Assembly (NCBI RefSeq): GCF_002006345.1
Contig: NZ_LZZM01000143.1
Coordinates: 1 to 64,000 of the forward strand
Direction of reading: 5' to 3'
DNA: 64,000 nt
Source of the DNA: Clostridium puniceum
GTDB lineage: Bacteria; Bacillota; Clostridia; Clostridiales; Clostridiaceae
Shown here: in pieces, positions 1-10,702 of the stretch
How positions within the stretch are numbered: position 1 is the first letter of the stretch
Layout: each line of letters begins with the position of its first letter
Position numbers and translations under genes: made by a program
The notes under the pieces: generated by a model
Seen by the model: only the letters and a program-made list of their open reading frames with translations
What the model was told of the DNA's origin: nothing
Database searches by the model: none

Positions 1-26
1 AATCTTTGGTGATATAATCATATTTA

Positions 27-89
27 AGTCATTCCTTATGTGATGTATTTGGATTTTTAGCGAAATTATTATACCACAAAGGAATGGCT
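27..89. repeat. Inverted repeat near the left edge
   Basis: An 11-bp arm AGTCATTCCTT (27-37) pairs, with one G-T wobble, with AAGGAATGGCT (79-89). The loop of about 41 bases is too long for a normal terminator and no T-run is tied to it. The rest of positions 1-188 holds no gene I can support; the segment lies downstream of the PurM-like gene on the minus strand. Confidence 0.35.
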
Positions 90-188
90 TATTTATTTTT
101 TACAAATTTTGTTTACTCAACAACCTAGTATATTAAATAAACATATGTAGTTTATTTATCGAGCATATATATTATTTTAAGTACTATC

Positions 189-1166
189 TTATTTTATATT
201 AAATAATTCATCTCTTTTAGGTGGTTTAACCTTAATTTCCTTATTATCCTCAACTAAGATTCCATCTTTTTCACATATTGTTCCTATTATGCTACCATCA
301 ATTCCTTTATAATTAAGTTTTTTAATTAATTCTTCTCCGTTTTTAGTAATAATAAGCATACTTCCAGATGATATAAGTCTAAGAGGATCTATTTGAAATT
401 CCTCACAAACTTTTTTAGTTATATCAAATATAGGTATCTTATCTTTAAATATTTTAAACCCTTTATCTGATGCCATAGCAACCTCAAATAGGCCTCCTAA
501 GAGTCCGCCTTCTGTTATGTCATGCATTGAATTAACACCAAATTCTCCGCCTATTTTTCCCTCTTCTAAAACACTTATTTTATCTATCAAGCTTTTACCA
601 AAGTCTATTTCTTCTTTTGATAATACATTTTTAAGTCTTTCTTCATAATCATTTATCAAAATATGAGTACCTTCCAAACCCATGGCTTTCGTTACAATTA
701 TGTCATCACCTAATTGCGCTCCTGCCGTCTTTATAGATTTGCCTTTTTTATTTTTTCCTATTACAGTAACAGATATAACCATCCTATTCACTGCACTTGT
801 GACTTCTGTATGTCCGCCTATTATTTCAACCCCAATTTTTGCTGCTTCTTCATCAATTTCATGCATAATTGTATTTATTTCTTCTATACTTGAAGATGTA
901 GGTGCCAATATTGTAATTAAAATCCCTATAGGTTCTCCACCTGAGGATGCAATATCATTACAATTAACATGTACTGCTAGTTTTCCAACATTCTGATTTG
1001 CGCCTGTTATTGGATCTGTAGAAAATATTCCTTCACAATCTCCAAAATCAATTATAGAACAATCTTCTCCAACATCATTTCTAACTTTTACTTCATTTCT
1101 TTTTATAGTTTTATTATTTAATATAATATTTTTCAAATCATCAAAATCTAATTTTCCTTCCTTCAT
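189..1166 (-). CDS. AIR synthase (PurM)/HypE-like ATP-binding protein
   Basis: The 325-residue product has the two-domain PurM/HypE/SelD fold signature: an acidic metal/ATP loop DVGEDCSIIDFGD (31-43), NCNDIASSGG (68-77), GGHTEVT (117-123) and HDITEG (215-220) opening the C-terminal half. PurM-superfamily enzymes bind ATP between the two domains and activate an amide or thiocarboxamide-type substrate. No purine gene or hyp maturation gene lies beside it, so neither PurM nor true HypE can be assigned; the glycine-rich HypE-type C-terminal Cys tail is absent (it ends in DELFNIK). The ATG start is preceded by AAAGGAGA. It is divergent from the gene at 1263. Family assignment is firm, the reaction unknown. 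Confidence 0.75.
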   Translation of the reverse strand: MKEGKLDFDDLKNIILNNKTIKRNEVKVRNDVGEDCSIIDFGDCEGIFSTDPITGANQNVGKLAVHVNCNDIASSGGEPIGILITILAPTSSSIEEINTIMHEIDEEAAKIGVEIIGGHTEVTSAVNRMVISVTVIGKNKKGKSIKTAGAQLGDDIIVTKAMGLEGTHILINDYEERLKNVLSKEEIDFGKSLIDKISVLEEGKIGGEFGVNSMHDITEGGLLGGLFEVAMASDKGFKIFKDKIPIFDITKKVCEEFQIDPLRLISSGSMLIITKNGEELIKKLNYKGIDGSIIGTICEKDGILVEDNKEIKVKPPKRDELFNIK

Positions 1167-1262
1167 TTATAAAAAATCTCCTTTTATTTATATTTTATGC
1201 ACTTTTCATTTATTAACTTCATATTAATGAATAAGATGAGAATTTTATGAGAGGTGTATATT

Positions 1263-2981
1263 TTGAGATATATAGGACCATTTTTTAGGATGAATAGCCT
1301 TTCCCAAAAAGAGATTAGTGGTCAACTTTTTCATTTAGCAAAAGAATCAATAAAAACTTTAGTATTAAGCTCTAAATGTGGTCTTCTGGCACAAGTTAGA
1401 GTACCAAAAAAATCTTCTATAAATGATATTAGCATATTAAATAATTTTTCTCCACTATTATGCTTATATAGGAAAGCATCACCTATGTTTATCCATAACA
1501 AAACCAGTCATGGATTTGATGAATCAAGCTTTAAAAAGGAAATAAACCCTTCTACAAATGCGCTTATGACTTTGTGTTTGCTTGAACTAGGCGAATATTA
1601 TTCTCATTATGAGGAAGGAAACAGAAATGTATTATCTCTTGAAAAACCATTTAAATATCTTGCAAAAGAGCAATTACAATTTTATTCTGAAAATTTAAGA
1701 AATAATGAAGGTTTATTCATTGATAAAAAAAATATTTCTGATGGTAATTCTAAAGGCTTTTCTTTAATGGAAAAGGACAGCAACTTTAAATTTTCTGATC
1801 AAGCTTTTATGATGGCTGCTTATTTAATGTATTCATATTATAATAGCGATGATGAAATTAGTAATGATTATATTAATTTTTCATATGAGATTTTGGATAT
1901 GTTAAGAGATTATAAATCAGCCTTATATGATTTATCCTTTGGAGAAATCACTCAAATATTTCTCGCACTAAATGTATTCTATAAATACTCTGATAACAAA
2001 GATGCAAAGAAACTCATTTTAGATTTAGGTGATTTTTTAATTACTAAGTTTCAAGAAAAAGATTACTATTTAGATTCAATTGATGATTGTTCACTATTTT
2101 ATATTTGTTTAATGGAAGCTTATAAACATACAGAAATTATTTCTTTTAAAGAAATGGCTAAAGAAATAATAGAAAAATTAACTAACCTATATGATTCTGA
2201 TAAAAATATGTTTATTAAATTAAATGATAAAAAAGAAAGTAAATATTCATGTCTAGAGATTAATTTTTATCTTCTTGCGTTAATTATCAGCTCTCTTGAA
2301 GAAGACAACAATATGGAATTAAAGCCTCTTATTTCTGGTATTTATAGAAAATTCTTTATAAATGGTGGTCTTTTAACTAGCTGGCCTGAAGCACCTACTT
2401 TAGATGAAGTTGAAAGGTATAAAAAATTAAGTTTGCGCTCTGATGATATGTTAGATGAAACCTATTTTAGAATGCCTATATGTCCTACTCCAAAAAGTAC
2501 AGGATTAGCCCCTATATTTGTTAAAAGTTTGAATTATTCAAAGAAAAAAGATTCCTTAAGCATCAATAAAAATTCCTTCGATAGTAATAAAAATATGCTT
2601 AATTTCTTTTTAATTATTTACCTCCTTAAAGATGTAGTTAAAGACTTTATGGAATTTAGATCTTATTCTAATTTTGAAATTCCAATAAGCGTAAGAAACG
2701 TTGATTCAGAAATTGATAACACTACTTCTAACATTACTAACAATGATTCATCTACACAAAATTCTTCTGAAATTATTAATTCAACCATTGCTTTAAATTC
2801 TTCAATTATTAAAAATTCTAATTCCTTAGAAGAATCTGAAAAAAATAAAATTATACTTAAAAATCCTTCTAATAATCTTTTATCAAATAAAAATAATTTT
2901 CCTAAAATAAACTCTTCATTAAAAAATAAGAAATATAAAAAAAATAAAACTAAAAATCGTCATAATGCTAAAAAAGCTTAA
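1263..2981 (+). CDS. Unrecognised conserved-type protein with Ser/Asn/Lys-rich tail
   Basis: I do not recognise this 572-residue protein. The TTG at 1263 is preferred because GAGAGGTG ends six bases before it; a GTG at 1254 in the same frame overlaps that ribosome site. Residues 1 to about 440 are helix-rich with regularly spaced hydrophobic/aromatic helices and a conserved-looking Trp-Pro segment (LLTSWPEAPTLDEVERYKKL), which could be an alpha/alpha-toroid fold. The last 120 residues are low-complexity Asn/Ser followed by a Lys-rich basic end (KNKKYKKNKTKNRHNAKK). No signal peptide or membrane segment is evident. It is a single gene, divergent from the PurM-like gene and ending at a strong bidirectional terminator. 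Confidence 0.6.
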   Translation: MRYIGPFFRMNSLSQKEISGQLFHLAKESIKTLVLSSKCGLLAQVRVPKKSSINDISILNNFSPLLCLYRKASPMFIHNKTSHGFDESSFKKEINPSTNALMTLCLLELGEYYSHYEEGNRNVLSLEKPFKYLAKEQLQFYSENLRNNEGLFIDKKNISDGNSKGFSLMEKDSNFKFSDQAFMMAAYLMYSYYNSDDEISNDYINFSYEILDMLRDYKSALYDLSFGEITQIFLALNVFYKYSDNKDAKKLILDLGDFLITKFQEKDYYLDSIDDCSLFYICLMEAYKHTEIISFKEMAKEIIEKLTNLYDSDKNMFIKLNDKKESKYSCLEINFYLLALIISSLEEDNNMELKPLISGIYRKFFINGGLLTSWPEAPTLDEVERYKKLSLRSDDMLDETYFRMPICPTPKSTGLAPIFVKSLNYSKKKDSLSINKNSFDSNKNMLNFFLIIYLLKDVVKDFMEFRSYSNFEIPISVRNVDSEIDNTTSNITNNDSSTQNSSEIINSTIALNSSIIKNSNSLEESEKNKIILKNPSNNLLSNKNNFPKINSSLKNKKYKKNKTKNRHNAKKA

Positions 2982-2982
2982 A

Positions 2983-3026
2983 TTTATAGATACCCAAAGA
3001 AAACTATACTTATGGGTATCTATAAA
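2983..3026. terminator. Bidirectional rho-independent terminator
   Basis: A perfect 14-bp stem, TTTATAGATACCCA (2983-2996) with TGGGTATCTATAAA (3013-3026), lies between two convergent genes. Runs of T follow on the plus strand (after 3028) and of A precede it, serving the minus strand. Confidence 0.9.
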
Positions 3027-3040
3027 ATTCTTTTTATTAT

Positions 3041-4537
3041 TTATTTAAGTGTGGCAAAATCTACGTTCCCATTTCCATCTAATTTTAGTTCGGATATTTT
3101 ATTAGAAATAGCTATATTTTCATTATAAAATACTAATGGAACAATATTGTAATTATCAAATAAACTTTCTTCTAAACTTGAATAATCATACTTTTTTTCA
3201 TTAGTTTTTATCTTTTCTAAAATACTTTTCTGTCCCTCCGTCAAATATTCCTGAAAATTTGAATAGAAACTTTGTTTATTATTTATATTTGCCTCATTAT
3301 TAATCAAAATCATATCATATCTATTTTTCAATTCTTCATCTTCAAATTCTTCTTTTACTAGGCTGTATTTTACAGTTATGTTTGTATTCTCTCTAAACCA
3401 TTCCTGAATATTTCTACACAAAATTTTATTTTCATTATTATCCTTACACAATAAAGTCAACACTTCAGGCTTATTCCAACTTCCTTCCTTATTACTAAAA
3501 ACTTTTCTAGCTTGTAATTTGGTTAAGTCTTTTTTATCTTCCCTAAAGAAACTTCCCTCAGCAAGATCAAATTCATTATTATTCAAATTTTTATAAGCTT
3601 CAATAGCTTTACATATATTGTTATAAATCTCTCTTCTACCTTGAATTGGAATAGAATTTTCCTTACTATTGATAAATAAATATGTTCCTTTCGACTCTGG
3701 AATTGTTATTAACTTTTTTCCTTCAGCCAGCTTATTAAGTTCACTTTCAGGTGGATTTATCACAAGATCTCTTTCTGAAACCTCGTATGATGCCATGGAC
3801 ACTTCAACACTATCATCATTTACTATATTAATATTAGATATATTTACATCATTGCTTATTACACTTCTTTTCAATGTAATCTTATTTTTATTAATAGAAT
3901 TAATTTTATAATCTCCAGAATAAACTAAGGTATCGTAATTCTCCCTTATATTTCTCCACATTATTAAATATTTTCTTAATCTATATTGAGGTTTAGTTAA
4001 TTCACTTAAAAAGTTATCTTCTTTTTTATTTAACCTGATAATAACAGAATTATCAGTTCCCTTTATAGCAACTCCATTTTCAAATACTACTTTTCCTTCT
4101 TTGAATTTCTTTGCTCCATAAACTTGCAGTAATGCTTGTATGTTTTGTTCATCTTCTTCTTTTAATAGTTCTTTAAAAAATACAACTATATCCTCAGTAG
4201 TTATTTTGCTGCCATCACTCCAAAAAATATCATCTCTAATTTTAAACTCATACTGAATACCCTCTGAGTCTTTTATAACTTCACTTGCTAAAGAAGGTAT
4301 TATTTTATTATCTTGATCCTCTGAAACTAATCCTTTACTCACAGCACATATAATATCCTCATGACGCTTAGATAAATTAGTCACCTTTTCTAAATCTTCT
4401 GGAATTTGATCTATGCCATAACTTAATGTTTCATCTAAATTGTTACTAGTCATATTGTCACTTTCTTTATTTATAAATCCTAAGCAAAATACAATTATAT
4501 ATAATAGAATGATTACATAAAAAAAATATTTTTTCAT
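3041..4537 (-). CDS. Extracellular solute-binding protein, family 5-like
   Basis: The 498-residue product begins with a basic residue pair and a hydrophobic stretch of about 18 residues (KKYFFYVIILLYIIVFCLGF), a signal peptide or N-terminal anchor; Cys18 sits at the end of it but the lipobox is poor (IVFC). The segment YEFKIRDDIFWSDGSKITTEDIV matches the hallmark region of peptide/nickel (SBP_bac_5) binding proteins, where a bound oligopeptide or metal chelate is handed to an ABC permease. No permease or ATPase gene accompanies it, so it is an orphan receptor or has partners elsewhere. Sequence is divergent and Asn/Lys/Glu-rich; ligand unknown. Confidence 0.75.
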   Translation of the reverse strand: MKKYFFYVIILLYIIVFCLGFINKESDNMTSNNLDETLSYGIDQIPEDLEKVTNLSKRHEDIICAVSKGLVSEDQDNKIIPSLASEVIKDSEGIQYEFKIRDDIFWSDGSKITTEDIVVFFKELLKEEDEQNIQALLQVYGAKKFKEGKVVFENGVAIKGTDNSVIIRLNKKEDNFLSELTKPQYRLRKYLIMWRNIRENYDTLVYSGDYKINSINKNKITLKRSVISNDVNISNINIVNDDSVEVSMASYEVSERDLVINPPESELNKLAEGKKLITIPESKGTYLFINSKENSIPIQGRREIYNNICKAIEAYKNLNNNEFDLAEGSFFREDKKDLTKLQARKVFSNKEGSWNKPEVLTLLCKDNNENKILCRNIQEWFRENTNITVKYSLVKEEFEDEELKNRYDMILINNEANINNKQSFYSNFQEYLTEGQKSILEKIKTNEKKYDYSSLEESLFDNYNIVPLVFYNENIAISNKISELKLDGNGNVDFATLK

Positions 4538-4598
4538 AGCTTACACCCTTTACTTTCATTTATACATTGTATTATTGCCAAAACTATTTCTTCTAATC

Positions 4599-4636
4599 AA
4601 AAAGCTGACTCCAAATAAAATCATTTTGAAGTCAGC
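4599..4636 (-). terminator. Terminator of the pcrA/ligA-side operon
   Basis: GCTGACT (4604-4610) pairs with AGTCAGC (4630-4636), extended by CCAAA against TTTTG with one mismatch. On the minus strand the stem is followed by five Ts (4599-4603). It sits downstream of the small membrane protein that follows ligA. Confidence 0.8.
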
Positions 4637-4737
4637 ATATGAATTACATATTATTTTAACAAATAAGTGAGTATATTTATTTTATTTCTAAGCTAATAAT
4701 TTCTCCAATTACTATCAAAGAATATTATAAACTACTA

Positions 4738-5010
4738 TTATTTAACAAAATTCAACATAAAGAAAATCAAAGAGATTGCTATTACAAAACTAAGTGTAGC
4801 ATATAATATTCTCTTTTTCCCAGTTTCATTAAGAAGAAATCTAACACCTAAAATTGTCATAGTAACACAAACTCCAAGTTGCATTGGCAAGTATGAATTA
4901 AAAATTTGACCAACATAATAAAATTGATATGTTGTTGTAAAAGTACAAATTATTAAAATGCTTGTTATAAAAGCTGCTATAAATCCAAGCAAATTCACTA
5001 ACCTTTTCAT
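4738..5010 (-). CDS. Small membrane protein downstream of ligA
   Basis: A 90-residue protein with three predicted membrane segments (about 7-27, 37-57 and 67-87) separated by short loops containing NETGKKR. I do not recognise a named family. Its ATG follows AAGGAGGTAAAGT, which overlaps the ligA stop, and only three bases separate the two genes, so it is translated from the ligA transcript. Co-transcription with DNA ligase is seen; a functional link to replication or repair is not shown by the sequence. Confidence 0.7.
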   Translation of the reverse strand: MKRLVNLLGFIAAFITSILIICTFTTTYQFYYVGQIFNSYLPMQLGVCVTMTILGVRFLLNETGKKRILYATLSFVIAISLIFFMLNFVK

Positions 5011-5013
5011 ACT

Positions 5014-7053
<2,040 letters not shown>

Positions 7054-7150
7054 CTACTATATATTTTTAAACCAATGCTTTTTTATTTATTACCGTAAGA
7101 TTTTCAAAATATTATAGTTACTTCTGATTTGCAAATCAGTATTAAATTTA

Positions 7151-9418
7151 TTAGATCATTTTTAGTTTTGCAAATGATAATAACAATGATTTAATACCTT
7201 GCTTATCAAAAGCAACAGTTAGCTTTTTATCATTTCCTGAATCTTGAACCGCCACAATTGTTCCTACTCCAAACTTATCATGTACAACTTTTCTGCCAAG
7301 AGTAGCTTCACTGGCTGTTATAAATTCTGCTGCAGTTGCTGTCATAGAACTTTTTTCAATTATATTATTAATTCCACCATTATTCAGAGTATATGCTTTA
7401 TTAGCAATAATGCTATTTCTTAAACTATGTGGATTAGTATAAGAATTACTCTGAATCACTCTATCTCTACTTTTAATATTTGCCTTTTCTACACCAACAT
7501 ATTCCTTAAGCTCTGACTTTATTTCGTTAATAAAATCAGATTGAGAATATGCTACAGTTTTACCAAATACTCTTCTAACCTCAGCTGAAGTCATAAATAG
7601 CGTTTCTTTTGCTCTGGTTATTCCAACGTAACACAATCTTCTTGACTCTTCCATCTCAGAATCTTTTTCAAAGGATGCCATCCCTGGGAAAATTCCATTT
7701 TCCATACCAACCATAAATACTATTGGGAACTCTAACCCCTTAGCACTATGAATTGTCATTAATACTATAGCATCATCCTCTTCTTCAATTTTATCAGTAT
7801 CTTGAACTAAAGATACCTTTTCTAAATATGCAGATAAAGATTTATCCTCGCTATTTTTTTCAAAATCTACAGCGTCAGATACTAATTCTTTTAAATTCTC
7901 AATTCTACTCTTGTCTTCAATTTCATTAGACTCTTGTAATTGCTTAAGATATCCTGTGTCTTTCAATATAGATTCAATTAACACAGATACTGGTACAGTT
8001 TCACTTAATGTCATTAAGTTTTCTATTAAGGCAACAAAGGGCTCTATAGTTGACACATTTCTTGATGTTAATGTTGGTATACTTTTAACTTCTGATAGCG
8101 CATCCCACATATTCAATTCAAAATCAGCAGCAAAATCTTGCACTTTAGAGACTGTTGCATCTCCAATGCTTCTTTTAGGAACATTGATAATTCTTTTTAT
8201 ACTGATATCATCTTGCGGATTAACAAGCACTTTTAAATATGCTAACATATCTTTTATTTCTTTTCTATCATAGAACCTTGTACCACCTACTATTTTATAT
8301 GGAATTCCTTTTCTTCTCAAACTTTCTTCAAAAATTCTTGATTGCGCATTTGTTCTATATAAAATAGCAAAATCATTATATTTCTTATCTTCTTTAGTTT
8401 TTATATCTAGAATTTGTTTTCCAACGAAATCTCCTTCATCACTATCCGCATATGCTCTGTATATCTTAATCTTGCTACCCGGTTCTTGCTCTGTTCTTAA
8501 TACTTTACTTTTTCTATTTGCATTATTAACAATTACAACGTTAGCTGCATTTAATATGTTTCCTTTAGATCTATAATTTTGTTCTAATTTAATTACTTTT
8601 GCACTTGGATAATCTTTTTCAAAATCTAAAATATTGGTAATATCTGCACCTCTCCACTGGTAAATACATTGGTCGTCATCCCCTACAACACATATATTCT
8701 TATATTTAGCTGCCAATAATTTTACCAATTCATATTGAGCACCATTAGTATCCTGATACTCATCAACCATAATATACTTAAACTTATTTTGATAAAATTC
8801 TAATACTTCAGGATTACTCTTAAAAAGTTCAACTGTTTTAAAGATCAAATCGTCAAAATCTAATGCATTATTTTCTTTCAATCTTTTTTGATACATTTCA
8901 TAAACATCTGCAATTTTTTTTTCTCTAAAGTTAGATTCATTTTCTAACATATAGCTTCTAGTTCCCTGCATTTTATCTTTAGCTTTTCCTATCTTCCCCA
9001 TAATCTCCTGTTCAGTTATATCCTTGTCATTAATATTGAGAGTTTTCATACACTCCTTAACTAATATCTTTTGGTCTGAACTATCATATATAGTAAAGCT
9101 GCTTTTATAACCTATCTTATCTATTTCTCTTCTTAAAATCCTAACACAAGTTGAATGGAAAGTGGATATCCACATGTTATCAGCTCTTTCACCAATAAGT
9201 GCTTTAACTCTATCCTTCATTTCCTTTGCGGCCTTATTCGTAAATGTTATTGCCAATATACTATAAGGAGCAATTCCAAGTTCTTCAATCATATGAGCCA
9301 TTCTATGAGTCAACACTCTTGTCTTGCCTGAACCTGCTCCAGCCAAAATCAGTACCTGCCCATCAATTGTAGTTGCTCCCTCATATTGTTCTTTATTAAG
9401 TAATGTTTTTAAATCCAT
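7151..9418 (-). CDS. pcrA: ATP-dependent DNA helicase PcrA (UvrD/Rep family)
   Basis: A 3'-5' SF1A helicase that unwinds DNA in nucleotide excision repair and rolling-circle replication and removes RecA. The 755-residue protein shows Walker A LAGAGSGKTR near residue 25, motif Ia ITFTNKAAKEM, Walker B VDEYQDTN, motif III GDDDQCIYQWRGAD, motif IV EQNYRS, and motifs V/VI IHSAKGLEFPIVF and YVGITRAKE. The C-terminal GRKVVHDKFGVGTIVA Tudor-like RNA-polymerase-binding tail typical of PcrA is present, which separates it from Rep. The start has a strong AGGAGGAATAGGTAA leader. The pairing with ligA is the usual Gram-positive pcrA-ligA arrangement. Confidence 0.97.
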   Translation of the reverse strand: MDLKTLLNKEQYEGATTIDGQVLILAGAGSGKTRVLTHRMAHMIEELGIAPYSILAITFTNKAAKEMKDRVKALIGERADNMWISTFHSTCVRILRREIDKIGYKSSFTIYDSSDQKILVKECMKTLNINDKDITEQEIMGKIGKAKDKMQGTRSYMLENESNFREKKIADVYEMYQKRLKENNALDFDDLIFKTVELFKSNPEVLEFYQNKFKYIMVDEYQDTNGAQYELVKLLAAKYKNICVVGDDDQCIYQWRGADITNILDFEKDYPSAKVIKLEQNYRSKGNILNAANVVIVNNANRKSKVLRTEQEPGSKIKIYRAYADSDEGDFVGKQILDIKTKEDKKYNDFAILYRTNAQSRIFEESLRRKGIPYKIVGGTRFYDRKEIKDMLAYLKVLVNPQDDISIKRIINVPKRSIGDATVSKVQDFAADFELNMWDALSEVKSIPTLTSRNVSTIEPFVALIENLMTLSETVPVSVLIESILKDTGYLKQLQESNEIEDKSRIENLKELVSDAVDFEKNSEDKSLSAYLEKVSLVQDTDKIEEEDDAIVLMTIHSAKGLEFPIVFMVGMENGIFPGMASFEKDSEMEESRRLCYVGITRAKETLFMTSAEVRRVFGKTVAYSQSDFINEIKSELKEYVGVEKANIKSRDRVIQSNSYTNPHSLRNSIIANKAYTLNNGGINNIIEKSSMTATAAEFITASEATLGRKVVHDKFGVGTIVAVQDSGNDKKLTVAFDKQGIKSLLLSFAKLKMI

Positions 9419-9449
9419 TTACCTATTCCTCCTTTCCTAACCTTTAAAT

Positions 9450-9460
9450 ATTATACCATA
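9450..9460 (-). promoter_or_regulatory. Probable extended -10 promoter of pcrA
   Basis: On the minus strand TATGG-TATAAT forms an extended -10, about 32 bases before the pcrA start codon. No good -35 is seen 17 bases upstream, which is tolerable for extended -10 promoters. Confidence 0.5.
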
Positions 9461-9672
9461 TGTAATAATATTTAAATAATTAAGGAATATAAATTTTGTA
9501 TTATCAACATAATAGCAAAAACTGAATGAAAAAAATCACTAATTATAATTTATGATTTTTTTCATTCAGTTTATATAAATTTTATAATTTTATTATCTAC
9601 ATATGATTTTTTATTAGATTTCATTATGATATCGTATTCATTTCTGTAGTAAACTTTTTCATTTTTTTACAC

Positions 9673-9703
9673 AAAAAAACGCAACCCTTGGGGCTAGGTT
9701 GCG
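9673..9703 (-). terminator. Terminator of the RsuA-family gene
   Basis: On the minus strand CGCAACC and GGTTGCG form a 7-bp GC-rich stem (9680-9686 with 9697-9703), followed by seven Ts (9673-9679). It lies 172 bases past the pseudouridine synthase stop codon. Confidence 0.9.
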
Positions 9704-9707
9704 CTTT

Positions 9708-9728
9708 AGCAATAAGCAATAAGCAATA
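9708..9728. repeat. Three tandem AGCAATA heptamers
   Basis: AGCAATA occurs three times head to tail directly beside the terminator, then degenerates to AATAAATAAAAA. Likely a replication-slippage tract; no function is evident. Confidence 0.8.
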
Positions 9729-9874
9729 AATAAAAAGGGGGCTATATATTCCTTTTATTTATCCTTGCAACAATATTATAGGGTATTATTATTAATAATG
9801 CAAGTCATTTAATAAAATTTATGAATATTTTTAGAATAAATGAATTATTTTATTGCAAAATAATTTAATATTCG

Positions 9875-10591
9875 TTAATAACTCTTTAAAAGGGCTAATT
9901 CTTCATCTGTTAATTCTCTATATTCGCCTTCTTGTAATTCTGGATCTAATACAAGACCTCCAAATTCTTCTCTTTTTAGATATATTACTTTTTTCCCAAC
10001 AGCTTCAAACATTCTTTTTACTTGATGAAATTTTCCTTCTTGTATCGTAAGTCTAATTTCTGCTCCTTCATCACTGCTAGTTAATATTTCAAGTTTTGCT
10101 TCTAAACATTTATACCCGTCATCTAATGTAATTCCATTTTTAAAAGCTATTATATCTTTTTCATCAACCTTCTTATCAATTTGAGCATAATAAACTTTAT
10201 CAACATGCCATTTAGGTGCTATCAATCTGTGATTAAGCTCACCATCATTAGTTAATAGTAATAGACCAACAGTATCCTTATCTAAACGTCCTATTGGAAA
10301 TGGTTCAAATACTTGATGATCCAATTCTAACAAATCAATTACAGTTTCATCTTTATTATCTTGAGTTGCAGATATAACACCCTCTGGTTTATTCATCATT
10401 AAATATACATACTTACGATATAATATTTCTTCCCCATTAACTTTTATAACTGATTTTTCCGGATCAACACTCATTCCATTATCTTTTACTATAACTCCAT
10501 CAACTTCTATAAGTCCTTTTTTAACAAAAGATTTCACATCTTTTCTACTTCCATATCCTAAATTAGAAATTATTTTATCCAATCTTTCCAA
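9875..10591 (-). CDS. Pseudouridine synthase, RsuA/RluB family
   Basis: Converts a specific uridine in rRNA to pseudouridine. The product (238 residues) has an N-terminal S4 RNA-binding domain (ERLDKIISNLGYGSRKDVK, 2-20 onward) and the RsuA-type catalytic motif GRLDKDTVG with catalytic Asp104, then LTNDGEL and the family C-terminal signature KFHQVKRMFEAVG. The TTG at 10591 is chosen: GGAG lies eight bases upstream and the resulting N-terminus MERLDKI matches the family; ATG/GTG codons at 10597/10600 overlap the ribosome site. Single gene with its own terminator. Whether the target is 16S (RsuA) or 23S (RluB) rRNA cannot be told. Confidence 0.9.
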   Translation of the reverse strand: MERLDKIISNLGYGSRKDVKSFVKKGLIEVDGVIVKDNGMSVDPEKSVIKVNGEEILYRKYVYLMMNKPEGVISATQDNKDETVIDLLELDHQVFEPFPIGRLDKDTVGLLLLTNDGELNHRLIAPKWHVDKVYYAQIDKKVDEKDIIAFKNGITLDDGYKCLEAKLEILTSSDEGAEIRLTIQEGKFHQVKRMFEAVGKKVIYLKREEFGGLVLDPELQEGEYRELTDEELALLKSY

Positions 10592-10670
10592 CTTCATCAC
10601 TCCAATCTTTTCTATTCTACAGCTAACTAATTTATTTTTTCCTATCTTGACTTATTTTATCATAGTATTG

Positions 10671-10702
10671 AAAAAAGTCTAGAATGCAAAGCATTCTAGA
10701 CT
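10671..10702 (-). terminator. Terminator overlapping the lytic transglycosylase stop
   Basis: A perfect 12-bp stem, AGTCTAGAATGC (10676-10687) with GCATTCTAGACT (10691-10702), loop AAA, followed on the minus strand by a run of Ts. The stem includes the stop codon of the transglycosylase. Confidence 0.92.

Larger units (their letters stand above)
9419..9874. other. Intergenic region with two hairpins and a heptamer repeat
   Basis: From left: the pcrA leader with an extended -10 (minus strand TATGG-TATAAT, 9450-9460); a long hairpin of AAACTGAATGAAA... (9518-9538) with its complement (9553-9572); the terminator of the pseudouridine synthase (9673-9703); three tandem AGCAATA heptamers (9708-9728); and a further hairpin built from ATAAATAAAAAGG and CCTTTTATTTAT (about 9726-9763). 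No open reading frame is supported. The long first hairpin may be a second terminator isolating pcrA. Confidence 0.6.

Noticed and set aside
682-996. Open frame on the plus strand opposite the PurM-like gene
   Set aside because: Antisense shadow of a well-supported gene; no ribosome site and a composition typical of the reverse complement.
9708-9728. Tandem heptamer considered as a CRISPR-like or iteron array
   Set aside because: Units are seven bases with no spacers, only three copies, and no cas or rep gene nearby.
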